Positions 7,772 through 16,171 are shown, numbered from the stretch's first letter. The stretch is DNA of 21,221 nucleotides from RGIG8748 sp045606045 (GCA_045606045.1 JAZURE010000074.1:1-21221); one strand, 5' to 3'. Notes: generated by a model from the letters alone, not told the origin. Numbers and translations are program-made.

Positions 7772-7802
7772 ATATGCCTCCATTATATGTATATCTTGTT
7801 AT

Positions 7803-7831
7803 ATCATAGCATTTTACTCATATTTTGTCAA
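7803..7831 (-). promoter_or_regulatory. Sigma-A promoter of cysK-M42
   Basis: TTGACA (minus strand, 7826-7831) and TATGAT (7803-7808) are separated by exactly 17 bases, with transcription expected to start near 7796. The -35 touches the base of the hairpin at 7839-7870, so a transcript arriving from upstream could interfere with it. Confidence 0.8.
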
Positions 7832-7838
7832 TTATTTA

Positions 7839-7870
7839 TAAGCACACGGGATTCAATTCCCGTGTGCTTA
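7839..7870. terminator. Perfect 13-bp hairpin upstream of cysK
   Basis: TAAGCACACGGGA (7839-7851) pairs with 7858-7870 around the loop TTCAAT. It probably ends transcripts coming from the DUF3048 gene or from the possible small RNA, although the minus-strand tail (TATAAATAATTG) is only moderately U-rich. Confidence 0.6.
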
Positions 7871-7946
7871 AAGAAAACCTGCCTCAAAATTCCGCATCCT
7901 CCAAAATGGGTTCCGTTCGATTTGGAATTTATAAGCAGGTCTTTCC
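7839..7946 (-). ncRNA. Possible small structured RNA or structured 3' UTR
   Basis: Between the DUF3048 stop and the cysK promoter the minus strand has a TATAAT (7952-7957) with a poor -35 (TTGAAT at 19 bases). It is followed by a two-tier hairpin (ACCTGC 7877-7882 with 7935-7940; AAATTCC 7887-7893 with 7924-7930; 30-base apical loop) and then the 13-bp hairpin at 7839-7870. One pair next to the lower stem (7876/7941) is a G-U wobble only if the minus strand is transcribed. An 11-base direct repeat, ATTTATAAGCA, occurs at 7834-7844 and 7927-7937. No known RNA family is recognised, and no ORF with a Shine-Dalgarno site is present. Confidence 0.3.
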
Positions 7947-7983
7947 TTAACATTATATCTTTTTTAAGGGAATTTATTCAAAA

Positions 7984-9009
7984 TTATTTTATTGTAATCT
8001 CATTTCCCACAGGTACTATCTGAACATAGGTGTTTCCGGGGTTTAATTTAAGTTCTTCTCCTGTTTCGAGAGTGTATACTGTTTTTGCGTTTCTTGCCGG
8101 CTTGGACCATGTGATTTTGACAGCCTTTCCGTCTGTAACATAGTAACCCTCTCCGCTTCCCACAGTGACAACATCCTGTCGGTCCTTGTTTTCACCGTCC
8201 TGCAGGGGATAGTTGCGCATGGGGCAAATTATTATATTTTTTGCAGTAAGCGCTTCTCCCGTCTGGGACATGTGCTCACTCTGACCTATGTAGCGGGTAT
8301 AGTTCTTTTTCTCTTCGTTATACTTATATGTAACCTTGTACATGGAAGAATACGGAAGCACTACCTCTATAGCGCTCTGTGCATCATCTGCCAAAGCGGT
8401 ATCCTTGGCATTGTATTTTGTATGAGTTACCTTGGTATCCGCCTTATAGCCCTTTTTGTCTACGGCATATTTATAGAGCTTACTCAAATTTGTATAAAGG
8501 TTATGCCATGTATTATCATATGTACTGTCGCGGTAGAAGTTTGTGCCGTCATTACCCACAATGCCGTTTACATTGTTGACACCCAGCGCAGGGATATCAG
8601 AAGCCGCTTTGGGACTCCAGCCTGCATGGCAGTATATTGCATCATGCTCTAACACAAAATCTAAAAAGTAGTGTCTGGAGGAACGGATGGGACCCACCTT
8701 TTCGATGGAAGCGGCATCTTTGAAAAGTGCCATAATTCTGCTGGCACCACCCTCTACTATGACCTCATATATCATATATGCACTCTCAAGACCTATCTGC
8801 GGTCTTGATGAGGGGCCGTCATTGTCTATCATAACAGCTACAGGACGTGTATCCTTTTCCATAAGAGTAAGAAATTCGTCTTTTGTCTCCTTGGCGGTGA
8901 CAGGTGCCTTTGGTTTTGGGTCAGCATTGGTGTCTACTGTTTCTTTCTTGCCGCAGCCTGAAAAAACGAGGATGATTAAAACCAACATGAGAGAAATAAC
9001 CTTTTTCAT
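7984..9009 (-). CDS. DUF3048 domain lipoprotein (YerB family)
   Basis: A secreted lipoprotein of 341 aa. The signal peptide MKKVISLMLVLIILVFSGC ends in a lipobox with the lipidated Cys at position 19, followed by a short polar linker rich in Lys, Pro and Thr. The first DUF3048 domain spans about 45-190, with the typical segments RPVAVMIDND, GGASRIMALF and KVGPIRSSRHY. The second domain (about 210-340) ends in the usual pattern LNPGNTYVQIVPVG. This family (B. subtilis YerB) sits on the outer face of the membrane; its biochemical role is unknown to me. The ATG at 9009 follows GGAGG by 5 bases; the in-frame TTG at 9021 precedes that site and is rejected. It has its own promoter and is followed by the structured gap before cysK. 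Confidence 0.9.
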   Translation of the reverse strand: MKKVISLMLVLIILVFSGCGKKETVDTNADPKPKAPVTAKETKDEFLTLMEKDTRPVAVMIDNDGPSSRPQIGLESAYMIYEVIVEGGASRIMALFKDAASIEKVGPIRSSRHYFLDFVLEHDAIYCHAGWSPKAASDIPALGVNNVNGIVGNDGTNFYRDSTYDNTWHNLYTNLSKLYKYAVDKKGYKADTKVTHTKYNAKDTALADDAQSAIEVVLPYSSMYKVTYKYNEEKKNYTRYIGQSEHMSQTGEALTAKNIIICPMRNYPLQDGENKDRQDVVTVGSGEGYYVTDGKAVKITWSKPARNAKTVYTLETGEELKLNPGNTYVQIVPVGNEITIK

Positions 9010-9037
9010 ATGTACCTCCAAAATTGCTTTTTTTATA

Positions 9038-9067
9038 ATTTTACAACCATACTCTGCTTCTTGTCAA
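9038..9067 (-). promoter_or_regulatory. Promoter of the DUF3048 gene
   Basis: The minus strand shows TTGACA (9062-9067) and TAAAAT (9038-9043) with an 18-base spacer. The leader before the ATG at 9009 is about 20 bases. Confidence 0.7.
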
Positions 9068-9115
9068 TTAAGTGCGTGTTTTGTGATGTAATTGTAAAGA
9101 ACATTTCAAGAATGC

Positions 9116-9144
9116 TTGACGAATAGTAATTTTTGAGTTATAAT
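9116..9144 (+). promoter_or_regulatory. Promoter of tRNA-Thr
   Basis: TTGACG (9116-9121) and TATAAT (9139-9144) are separated by 17 bases, 14 bases before the mature tRNA. It is back to back with the DUF3048 promoter about 50 bases away. Confidence 0.8.
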
Positions 9145-9158
9145 AACAACGGTTGTTC

Positions 9159-9234
9159 GCTGGTGTGGCTCAGTCGGTAGAGCAGCTGATTCGTAATCAG
9201 CAGATCGTCGGTTCAAGTCCGATCACCAGCTCCA
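9159..9234 (+). tRNA. tRNA-Thr (anticodon CGU)
   Basis: A complete cloverleaf can be drawn. The acceptor stem GCTGGTG (9159-9165) pairs with CACCAGC (9224-9230). The D-arm region reads GCTCAGTCGGTAGAGC, and the anticodon stem GCTGA/TCAGC (9185-9189/9197-9201) encloses the loop TTCGTAA with CGT at 9192-9194. The T-loop is GTTCAAGTC and the discriminator base is U. The terminal CCA is encoded in the gene (9232-9234). It decodes the Thr codon ACG. It is a single gene with its own promoter and terminator. No partial copy of its 3' end is seen that would suggest use as an integration site. Confidence 0.97.
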
Positions 9235-9237
9235 ATT

Positions 9238-9270
9238 ACCCACCCATCAAAAGCTCGGGTGGGTTTTTTT
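9238..9270 (+). terminator. Intrinsic terminator of tRNA-Thr
   Basis: ACCCACCC (9238-9245) pairs with GGGTGGGT (9257-9264) and is followed directly by a run of T residues to 9270. Confidence 0.93.
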
Positions 9271-9319
9271 ATTGTTTTTGTACATAATAACCTCAAATTC
9301 TTTTTCAGGTGATAATTAC

Positions 9320-11158
9320 ATGATAAACAAAGACTTAAAATTCTTTTTTAAAGTAATTTGCTCGGCACTTATGTTTATATGCTTCCTGGCTTTCTTTTCG
9401 GCAAACTGGTATGTAAAAACCTTTGGCCGTCTTGGTTTTGGTGCCATTATAGACACCCTCACAGGCTCCATGAAGGGCGCAGATACCAAGATGTTATATG
9501 AATATCTTGTAAATGTAGTATTTGCAGCTATTATAACTGCTTTATTATGGTTTATATTATTCGCAAAGACCAAATTCTCCGTAAAAATAAAAAAAGTGCA
9601 TATTTACCCATTTAAGAAGTGGATATCTGTACTAATAGCGGTAATAATATGTCTTTCAACACTCCTTAGTGCAGTAGTAACAGCCGAACTCGATGACTAC
9701 ATTGCAAGCCTTTCCAACAGGACTATTCTCTACGAAAGCGAGTATGTAAATCCGAAAGAAGCAGACATCAGGTTCCCTGCCAAAAAGAGAAACCTGATAT
9801 ATATCTTCTTAGAATCCATGGAAACCTCATACATGGACAAAAAGGTTGGCGGCGCCATGGAGAAAAATCTCATACCACATCTTACAACGCTTGCCGAAGA
9901 AAACATAAACTTTTCCCACAATGACGGTATAGGCGGAGGACGTGAATCTGCTCATGCCTCATGGACTATTGCCGCAATGGTGGCACACTCTGCGGGAATA
10001 CCATTCTCGGCAAATATGTACGGGGCAAAAACCCTGGAGGATGATACCTTTTTAAAGGGTGCCGTGAGTCTTGGCGATATACTCAGCAAAAACGGCTACT
10101 ATCAGGCTCTTATGGTAGGTTCAGACAGCAGCTTTGCAGACAGAAACAATTTCTATCTTCAGCACGGAACGGATGCGGTGTATGACTACAACACCGCAAT
10201 AGAAGACGGCATAATACCCGAAGACTACTTTGTGTGGTGGGGTATGGAGGATATGTACCTCTACGAGTATGCAAAAAAGGAGCTTACGGAAATTTCCAAA
10301 AAAGAGGAGCCGTTTGCCTTTACCATGCTTACTGTAGACACACACTTTCCCAACGGATATATGTGCAGCAAATGTTCTATGGAACATAATAGGCAATACG
10401 ACAATGTAATATCCTGTGCAAGTGCACAGCTTTATGAATTTGTAGAATGGATAAAGGCGCAGGATTTCTATGATGATACCACAATAGTTATAACAGGCGA
10501 CCACTGCACCATGTTCAATGAATACATCAAAGAAACAATAGACAAAGATTACTCCCGCAGAGTATATAACTGCATAATAAATTCTGCTGTACAATCAAAA
10601 AACACCAAAAACCGCGAATTCTCTACCATGGATATGTTTCCTACTACCCTTGCGGCTATGGGGTGTACCATAAAAGGAGAAAGACTCGGTTTAGGTGTAA
10701 ATCTGTTTTCAGGCGAAGCTACACTTACGGAAAAATACGGTTTTGAAAGGCTCACTAACGAACTGGAAAGCTACTCTCCTTTCTATCTGGAAAACATAAT
10801 GCTCCTAAATCAGACTAAAATTCTTCTTGGCAACGACACCATAGGATATGCCATCACTCTTAAAAACGGCACACGACTTTTCCCTATAAGAAGAATTGCT
10901 GAAAGCCTTGGTGGGAAGGTTAATTGGGAGGCATCAAAAACTGTGGTTAAATTAAACGGATGTGAATATACGATAGATACCACAAAGGATAAAACTGCCA
11001 CAGTTACATGGACAGACAAGAATAAAAAAGAGTACCAAAAAGATTACAGATATGCCTCGTCGATTGAAGTAATGTATCTGGAGGACAAGTTCTTTAATGA
11101 AGCACTAAAGCTTGAATACACCGTACATAAAAAGGATAAGGCAATAAAATTTGAATAG
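9320..11158 (+). CDS. OpgB-like phosphoglycerol transferase with C-terminal stalk-like (CuAO_N) domain
   Basis: A second member of the LTA synthase/sulfatase superfamily, 612 aa, closer to the OpgB (MdoB) branch. Three membrane helices lie at about 10-28, 63-83 and 100-122. The extracellular catalytic domain has Glu in FLESMETS (about E165), the likely nucleophile Thr in SWTIAAMVA (about T216, as in OpgB's WTIAGMVAS), DTHFP (about H342) and TGDH (D394-H395). It probably transfers phosphoglycerol to a membrane glycan or glycolipid. Residues about 500-560 resemble the copper amine oxidase N-terminal-like stalk domain (FPIRRIAESLGGKVNWEAS), an addition not found in E. coli OpgB. The start has AGGTGA 8 bases upstream; the in-frame TTG at 9272 lies in the tRNA terminator and is rejected. 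No strong promoter of its own is seen, so low-level read-through from the tRNA is possible. Confidence 0.88.
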   Translation: MINKDLKFFFKVICSALMFICFLAFFSANWYVKTFGRLGFGAIIDTLTGSMKGADTKMLYEYLVNVVFAAIITALLWFILFAKTKFSVKIKKVHIYPFKKWISVLIAVIICLSTLLSAVVTAELDDYIASLSNRTILYESEYVNPKEADIRFPAKKRNLIYIFLESMETSYMDKKVGGAMEKNLIPHLTTLAEENINFSHNDGIGGGRESAHASWTIAAMVAHSAGIPFSANMYGAKTLEDDTFLKGAVSLGDILSKNGYYQALMVGSDSSFADRNNFYLQHGTDAVYDYNTAIEDGIIPEDYFVWWGMEDMYLYEYAKKELTEISKKEEPFAFTMLTVDTHFPNGYMCSKCSMEHNRQYDNVISCASAQLYEFVEWIKAQDFYDDTTIVITGDHCTMFNEYIKETIDKDYSRRVYNCIINSAVQSKNTKNREFSTMDMFPTTLAAMGCTIKGERLGLGVNLFSGEATLTEKYGFERLTNELESYSPFYLENIMLLNQTKILLGNDTIGYAITLKNGTRLFPIRRIAESLGGKVNWEASKTVVKLNGCEYTIDTTKDKTATVTWTDKNKKEYQKDYRYASSIEVMYLEDKFFNEALKLEYTVHKKDKAIKFE

Positions 11159-11166
11159 TTACATAT

Positions 11167-11198
11167 AAGGTGCTGCCTCAACATTGAGGCAGCACCTT
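11167..11198. terminator. Bidirectional terminator between convergent genes
   Basis: A perfect 14-bp stem (11167-11180 with 11185-11198) with loop ACAT separates the OpgB-like gene (plus, ends 11158) from the ABC permease (minus, ends 11203). Tails are short on both sides (TTTATATTAT on plus, TTATATGTAA on minus). Confidence 0.8.
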
Positions 11199-11202
11199 TA
11201 TA

Positions 11203-12189
11203 TTATCGTTCTTCTCTAAAATATGGTAATCCCAAAGCTGCGGGGGGTTGGTTTTCCTTTTTGTTCCTCATGCTTGTTATAACAAGTACAATTATTGTAA
11301 CCACATACGGAAGCATTTCAAAAAGCTTCTTTGTGCTTACGCTTATATCGGGAATGTATGTCGGGATTACATACAAAAATCCAAAAAGTATAGAGCCGAG
11401 TATACTTATGGCAGGTCTCCACACAGAGAATATAACAAGTGCAATGGAAAGCCATCCTCTGTCGCCAAAGCCATTGTTTGACCATACGCCGTTTGCATAA
11501 TCCATTACATAGTATAGACCGCCAAGACCCGCTATGGCACTTCCTATACAGGTAGAAATGTACTTGTATTTGGTTACATTGATACCTGCTGCGTCTGCTG
11601 TCTCGGGACTTTCGCCCACAGACCTTAAGTGAAGTCCTACTCGGGTTTTCTTAAGCACATATGACGATATAAGAGCAACTATAATTGCTACATATACCAA
11701 AAATCCGTAAGACAGGAAAATATCGCCAAACCAGCCGAGATTAGAGGCAAACGGAAGCTGTGTTTTAAAGGCGGTGCTTGTGTTGGAAAGAGCTATGGAG
11801 GGGACATCGGTCTCTACAAGCTTAATAAGAGAGCCGCCGAAGAAGTTACCCACACCTATACCAAAGGTTGTAAGTGCAAGACCTGTAACATTCTGATTGG
11901 CACGAAGCGACACCGTTAAAAAGCAATAGATAAGTCCCATAAGAGTAGCGCCTATTAATGAACAAATAAGAGGTATAATAACCGCCAAAAGAGGATTTAA
12001 CATATCGGGCGATGCAAGACTCTGTTCATACAAAAATGAGCCTGCTACACCGCTTATAGCTCCCACATACATTATTCCGGGTATACCAAGATTGAGGTGC
12101 CCCGATTTTTCGGTGAGAATTTCACCCGTGGAGCCAAAGAGCAAAGGAGTTCCCTGCATAACCGCACGCTGAATGATTGTAGCTATCAT
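11203..12189 (-). CDS. BMP-type ABC transporter permease (second permease, NupQ/YufQ-like)
   Basis: An integral membrane protein of 328 aa with about eight or nine helices, of the permease family that works with BMP (PnrA-type) binding proteins. Typical blocks are GHLNLGIPGIMYVGA near residues 30-45, RANQNVTGLALTTFGIGVGN in the middle, and the cytoplasmic loop VGESPETADAAGINV. It forms the channel together with the permease encoded just before it. The ATG overlaps the stop of that gene (ATGA), and GGGAGG lies 7 bases upstream, so translation is probably coupled. It is the last gene of the five-gene purine operon and is followed by the shared terminator at 11167-11198. Confidence 0.92.
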   Translation of the reverse strand: MIATIIQRAVMQGTPLLFGSTGEILTEKSGHLNLGIPGIMYVGAISGVAGSFLYEQSLASPDMLNPLLAVIIPLICSLIGATLMGLIYCFLTVSLRANQNVTGLALTTFGIGVGNFFGGSLIKLVETDVPSIALSNTSTAFKTQLPFASNLGWFGDIFLSYGFLVYVAIIVALISSYVLKKTRVGLHLRSVGESPETADAAGINVTKYKYISTCIGSAIAGLGGLYYVMDYANGVWSNNGFGDRGWLSIALVIFSVWRPAISILGSILFGFLYVIPTYIPDISVSTKKLFEMLPYVVTIIVLVITSMRNKKENQPPAALGLPYFREER

Positions 12190-13292
12190 ACATTTTCCTC
12201 CCTTTTGTTAAATTTGATTTTGTAGTTTATAAAGAATTCCGAACCGATTATAAAGAAGATGATTATGCCTGTAATAATATCGGAAAACGATGAATTCAAT
12301 CTGTAAACCTCAGAAATTTTTGAGGCACCCTTTTGGAGAAATACTATAAGAAGCGAGGTAAGCACCATAAATACAGGGTTGAATTTGGCAAGCCAGGAAA
12401 CCATTATGGCGGTAAAACCTCGTCCGCCTGCCGTATCGCTCTTTAATGAGTGGTCTGTGCCTGCAACAAGGAGAAATCCTGCAATACCGCAGAGAGCACC
12501 CGAAATAGCCATTGTTCTTAATACAACCTTTTTTACATTTATACCGATGTATCTTGCCGTATTTTCGCTCTCACCCACAACAGAGATTTCGTAGCCCTGC
12601 TTACTGTACTTAAGATAGATATATACAATAACCGTAAGTACTGCAACAAAAAGTATGTTTATAAGATACTTCTGCCCCATTATAACAGGAAGCTGACCGA
12701 ACTCAAGAGTTCTTGGTGTCCCTGAGCCCTTGGGTACAGACCATTCCAGAGTATAGTATGCTACAATCTGTATTGCGACATAGTTCATCATAAGAGTAAA
12801 AAGTGTCTCATTGGAATTAAAACGGGTTTTGAATACTGCAGGTACAAGTGCCCACAGTGCACCCGAAAGTATACTTGCAATGAGCATAACAGGTATAAGT
12901 ATGTAACACGGAAGCTTTTCGCCAAGAAAAATCATGCAGGATGCTGTTGCAAGACCAGCTATAAGAACCTGACCTTCGGCGCCTATATTCCAGAACTTCA
13001 TCTTAAAAGCAGGAGTAACCGCAAGCGATACGCAAAGCAAAATGGCTGTATTCTGCAAAAGATTCCACATAAGACGTGATGTGCCAAGTGCGCCCTCTAC
13101 CATGGTAACATACATTTCCAATGGGTTAAGGTCTGTAAGCGAAAGTGTAACAAATCCGCACACGATAAGTGCAAGCACTACAGAAATTATTCTTACAAGC
13201 CATGCCCTCCACCATACTATATCGTCGCGCTTTACAATATGGCATGAGCCTGCACGGGGGCTTAGCCAAAGCAAATTATTTGTTTTATTCAT
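12186..13292 (-). CDS. BMP-type ABC transporter permease (first permease, NupP/YufP-like)
   Basis: An integral membrane protein of 368 aa with about nine or ten helices. It carries the family blocks MKFWNIGAEGQVLIAG (about residues 98-113), FNSNETLFTLMMNYVA and VVGESENTARYIGINV, as in nucleoside transporters of the NupNOPQ/YufNOPQ class. It pairs with the next permease in the membrane. I use the ATG at 13292, which has GGGAGG 8 bases upstream and overlaps the end of the ATPase gene by 8 bases; the ATG at 13316 lies before the Shine-Dalgarno site and is rejected. The order ATPase-permease-permease is the standard one. Confidence 0.92.
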   Translation of the reverse strand: MNKTNNLLWLSPRAGSCHIVKRDDIVWWRAWLVRIISVVLALIVCGFVTLSLTDLNPLEMYVTMVEGALGTSRLMWNLLQNTAILLCVSLAVTPAFKMKFWNIGAEGQVLIAGLATASCMIFLGEKLPCYILIPVMLIASILSGALWALVPAVFKTRFNSNETLFTLMMNYVAIQIVAYYTLEWSVPKGSGTPRTLEFGQLPVIMGQKYLINILFVAVLTVIVYIYLKYSKQGYEISVVGESENTARYIGINVKKVVLRTMAISGALCGIAGFLLVAGTDHSLKSDTAGGRGFTAIMVSWLAKFNPVFMVLTSLLIVFLQKGASKISEVYRLNSSFSDIITGIIIFFIIGSEFFINYKIKFNKREENV

Positions 13293-14838
13293 TGCCGCTG
13301 CCTCCCATCGAATCATCAGAAACAGATTTTGTCATAAGTATACCTATTTCTTCTTTTGTGGTGTTTCTGCCGTCTACAATTCCGTTTATTTTGCCCGAGC
13401 CTATGACCATAATTCTGTCGCACAGCTCTATTAGAACATCCAAATCTTCTCCTACGAAAATAACCGCTACGCCCTTTTTCTTCTGCTCATTTAAAAGATT
13501 GTATATGGTGTAGGACGAGTTAATATCAAGTCCTCTTACTGGATATGCCGCCATAAGTACGGTGGGTGAAGATGCTATCTCTCTTCCTACAAGGATTTTC
13601 TGTACATTTCCTCCCGAAAGTCTTCTTACGGGTGTGTTGGCAGACGGAGTTACAACCTCCAGTCTCTCTATTATTTCTTCTGCCAGACTTTTGGGATTTT
13701 TTCTCTGAAGGAATACAGATTTACCCTTTTTGTAGCTTCTGAGCATCATGTTATCTACAATATCCATATTGCCAACAAGACCCATACCGAGTCTGTCTTC
13801 GGGTACAAAGGCTAATCTTACACCTAACTGACGGATTTCAAGAGGAGTCTTATCACGAAGATTTTCCTCCTTATCTGTTTTGGGGTCATGGTAAATAACC
13901 TCACCCCCGTCAAGATGCTGCAGACCTGCTATGGCTTCCAGAAGTTCTCTCTGACCGCTTCCTGCAATACCTGCAATACCTAAAATTTCGCCCGAGCGTG
14001 CGGTAAAGGATACATTATCTAAAAGCTTAATTCCGTTTCTGTTTACACAGTTTATATTCTTAACAACAAGTCTGTCGGTGCAATTTTCGCTCTCGCTTCT
14101 TTCTATATTGAGCGATATTCTCTTTCCTACCATCATTTCGGTAAGCTGAGTTTCGTTTGTTTCCTTTGTTTTGACCGTGCCGATATACTCTCCCTTACGA
14201 AGAACAGCAACATTATCCGAAAGCGAAAGTACCTCGTGGAGCTTGTGAGTAATTATTATAATAGCTTTCCCGCTCTCACGCATATTGCGCAGTACCTTGA
14301 AAAGCTTTACCGTTTCCTGTGGGGTAAGCACCGCCGTAGGCTCATCGAGGATAAGAATGTCTGCCCCTCTGAAGAGCACCTTGATTATTTCTACAGTCTG
14401 CTTTTCGGATACGGACATTTCGTATATTTTTTTGTATGGGTCAAGTTCAAAGCCGTACTGATGTGTTATCTCTTTAATTTTTTCTATATACAGGGGCATA
14501 TCAAAGCCCTTTTCGTCCTCGAGACCGAGTACGATGTTTTCTGCAGCAGTAAATACATCCACAAGCTTGAAATGCTGATGTATCATGCCTATTTTGTGAT
14601 TAAAAGAGTCCTTTGGTGAGGAAATAACAATTTCTTTGCCGTCTGCAAAAATCTGACCGCTGTCGGGATAATATATTCCCGAAACCATATTCATAAGTGT
14701 TGTTTTTCCACTTCCGTTTTCGCCTAATATAGAGAGGATTTCCCCCTTTCGTACCTTAAGGGATATATCCTTATTGGCAACAACGCTTCCAAAGGTTTTG
14801 GTAATATTTTTAAGTTCAAGAGCAATATTGTGTTCCAT
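13285..14838 (-). CDS. BMP-type ABC transporter ATP-binding protein (double ATPase, NupO/YufO-like)
   Basis: A 517-aa protein with two fused ABC ATPase domains, like those of simple-sugar and nucleoside importers. The first half has Walker A GENGSGKT (39-46), a weak signature MSVSEKQ and Walker B ILILDEPTAVLTP. The second half has a degenerate Walker A (GIAGSGQRE), a good signature LSGGNVQK and a degenerate Walker B region VLMAAYPVRGLDI where the family usually has AAQPTRGLD. One competent and one degenerate site is normal in this family. The ATG at 14838 has GGAG 8 bases upstream; the ATG at 14850 is part of that site's context. A terminator separates it from the upstream binding-protein gene. 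Confidence 0.93.
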   Translation of the reverse strand: MEHNIALELKNITKTFGSVVANKDISLKVRKGEILSILGENGSGKTTLMNMVSGIYYPDSGQIFADGKEIVISSPKDSFNHKIGMIHQHFKLVDVFTAAENIVLGLEDEKGFDMPLYIEKIKEITHQYGFELDPYKKIYEMSVSEKQTVEIIKVLFRGADILILDEPTAVLTPQETVKLFKVLRNMRESGKAIIIITHKLHEVLSLSDNVAVLRKGEYIGTVKTKETNETQLTEMMVGKRISLNIERSESENCTDRLVVKNINCVNRNGIKLLDNVSFTARSGEILGIAGIAGSGQRELLEAIAGLQHLDGGEVIYHDPKTDKEENLRDKTPLEIRQLGVRLAFVPEDRLGMGLVGNMDIVDNMMLRSYKKGKSVFLQRKNPKSLAEEIIERLEVVTPSANTPVRRLSGGNVQKILVGREIASSPTVLMAAYPVRGLDINSSYTIYNLLNEQKKKGVAVIFVGEDLDVLIELCDRIMVIGSGKINGIVDGRNTTKEEIGILMTKSVSDDSMGGSGNE

Positions 14839-14892
14839 AGATATCTCCATTTTTAATAATTCTTGTGTGCTTTTATAAATACACCCGTTTGA

Positions 14893-14948
14893 TTTATAAA
14901 AAAACGCAAAAACCTAATATAGGGCGGAGATAGCCCCGCCCTATATTA
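14893..14948 (-). terminator. Internal terminator/attenuator after the BMP lipoprotein gene
   Basis: A 13-bp stem (14915-14927 with 14936-14948) and 8-base loop is followed on the minus strand by GGTTTTTGCGTTTTTTT. It lies between the lipoprotein gene and the ATPase gene with no obvious strong promoter after it, so partial read-through is expected. Confidence 0.88.
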
Positions 14949-14956
14949 AATATCAA

Positions 14957-16171
14957 TTAAAATGCGCTGTTAAGAAGTGTGATACCATCTATCTTAAGAT
15001 CGAAGTAAGGAGCTGAACGGTATTCGGACTCGTGGAAATAGCCATCTGCTATAACTTCTGTATCCGGTGTGTAGTCAGCATCGGTATCAACATCTGCCAG
15101 GTAAGAATCAAGCTTCTTACCTTCTACGGTGAAGTTATTTGTATCAAATACATTGATTTCACCTGCTATAAGCTTAGCTTTTGCTTCTTCTATAGCTTCC
15201 TTTGTGCCCTCGGCAGCAACTTTTTCGTTGATATCTGTAAGTTTTACAGAACCGGCCTCAAAGCCTTCGCACCAGTCAGCAGGAATTTCTTCGCCTTTCA
15301 TGGCAGCTTCTATTATAACCTTAAAGTAAGGTGCCCAGTCGATTCTGGAAGAAACGATGAATGTGTTGGGGCAAGCTGCCTGTGTGCTTCCGTTGTAGGA
15401 AACATTGGGAACGCCTGCGTTTTCACATGCTGTAGGAGCACCCATGGAGTCAGCATGCTGGCTTATGAGTACGCACTTGTTGTTTAAGAGCTTTGTAGCA
15501 GCTTCTTTTTCAAGAGCCTCGTCATACCAGCTTCCTGTAAACTGTACTTCCATAGTTACGCTGGGACATACAGATTTTGCACCAAGATAGAACGATGTGT
15601 AGCCGGAAACAACCTCTGCATAGGTGTAAGCGCCTACATAACCCATCTTAGCCTGGTCAGCGGTAATCTTGCCGCTTTCTATCATTTCGTTGAGCTTCAT
15701 ACCTGCTGCAATACCTGCGAGGTATCTGCCCTCATAGATGGATGCAAATGCATTGTGGAAGTTTGCTACCTTTTCGGTATGAGCTGTAGTACCTGTAGCA
15801 TGGCAGAACTCTACATCAGGGAATTCTTTCGCAGCTTTTAACATATATGGTTCGTGTCCAAAGCTGTTTGCAAATACCACATTACATCCCTGGTCTGCAA
15901 GGTCTGCTGCTGCTTCGTAGCACTCGTTACCTTCGGGAATATTTGTCTTGAAGATAACCTGTTCGCTCGTAAGGCCGAGCTGCTTTGTAGCTTCTTCTGC
16001 TGCAACGAGGAAGTTCTTATCATAAGTAGAGTTCTCGTCATGCAGGAAAATGAAACCAATCTTAAAGTCTTCGTTTCCGCCTTTTTCACTTTCGTTTCCG
16101 CAGGATGTAAACATGCATACAGATGCTACAACCATAATGGTAACGAGAAGTAATGAAATGATTTTTTTCAT
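14957..16171 (-). CDS. BMP family ABC transporter substrate-binding lipoprotein
   Basis: A 404-aa extracellular lipoprotein of the Bmp/PnrA family, which captures purine nucleosides or related compounds for the ABC importer. The signal peptide ends in the lipobox FTSC (lipidated C24), followed by a Gly/Glu/Ser linker. The mature protein opens with the family start DFKIGFIFLHDENSTYDKNF. Further blocks are NVVFANSFGHEPYM, FASIYEGRYLAGIAAG, MGYVGAYTYAEVVSGYTSF and QHADSMGAPTACENAG. It is about 50 residues longer than typical PnrA, mainly at the C-terminus. AAGGAGG lies 6 bases before the ATG, and a small hairpin abuts that site. Exact ligand specificity cannot be deduced; the neighbouring xpt gene points to purines. 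Confidence 0.93.
   Translation of the reverse strand: MKKIISLLLVTIMVVASVCMFTSCGNESEKGGNEDFKIGFIFLHDENSTYDKNFLVAAEEATKQLGLTSEQVIFKTNIPEGNECYEAAADLADQGCNVVFANSFGHEPYMLKAAKEFPDVEFCHATGTTAHTEKVANFHNAFASIYEGRYLAGIAAGMKLNEMIESGKITADQAKMGYVGAYTYAEVVSGYTSFYLGAKSVCPSVTMEVQFTGSWYDEALEKEAATKLLNNKCVLISQHADSMGAPTACENAGVPNVSYNGSTQAACPNTFIVSSRIDWAPYFKVIIEAAMKGEEIPADWCEGFEAGSVKLTDINEKVAAEGTKEAIEEAKAKLIAGEINVFDTNNFTVEGKKLDSYLADVDTDADYTPDTEVIADGYFHESEYRSAPYFDLKIDGITLLNSAF

Noticed and set aside
7772..7802. Looked for a T-box or S-box leader before cysK.
   Set aside because: The leader from the consensus promoter is about 25 bases, and no T-box or SAM-riboswitch consensus is seen in the upstream structured region either.
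9159..9300. Considered an attachment site for an integrative element at the tRNA-Thr 3' end.
   Set aside because: No repeat of the tRNA 3' end, no integrase and no mobile genes follow; the tRNA is succeeded by its own terminator and an envelope gene.
10121..10594. A 157-codon minus-strand frame inside the OpgB-like gene.
   Set aside because: Shadow frame: the plus-strand frame carries the TGDH and DTHFP motifs, and nothing supports the minus-strand reading.
13285..14838. The degenerate Walker motifs of the second ATPase half suggested a decayed gene.
   Set aside because: Degenerate sites in one half are normal in double-ATPase proteins of the nucleoside/simple sugar family, and the frame is intact.
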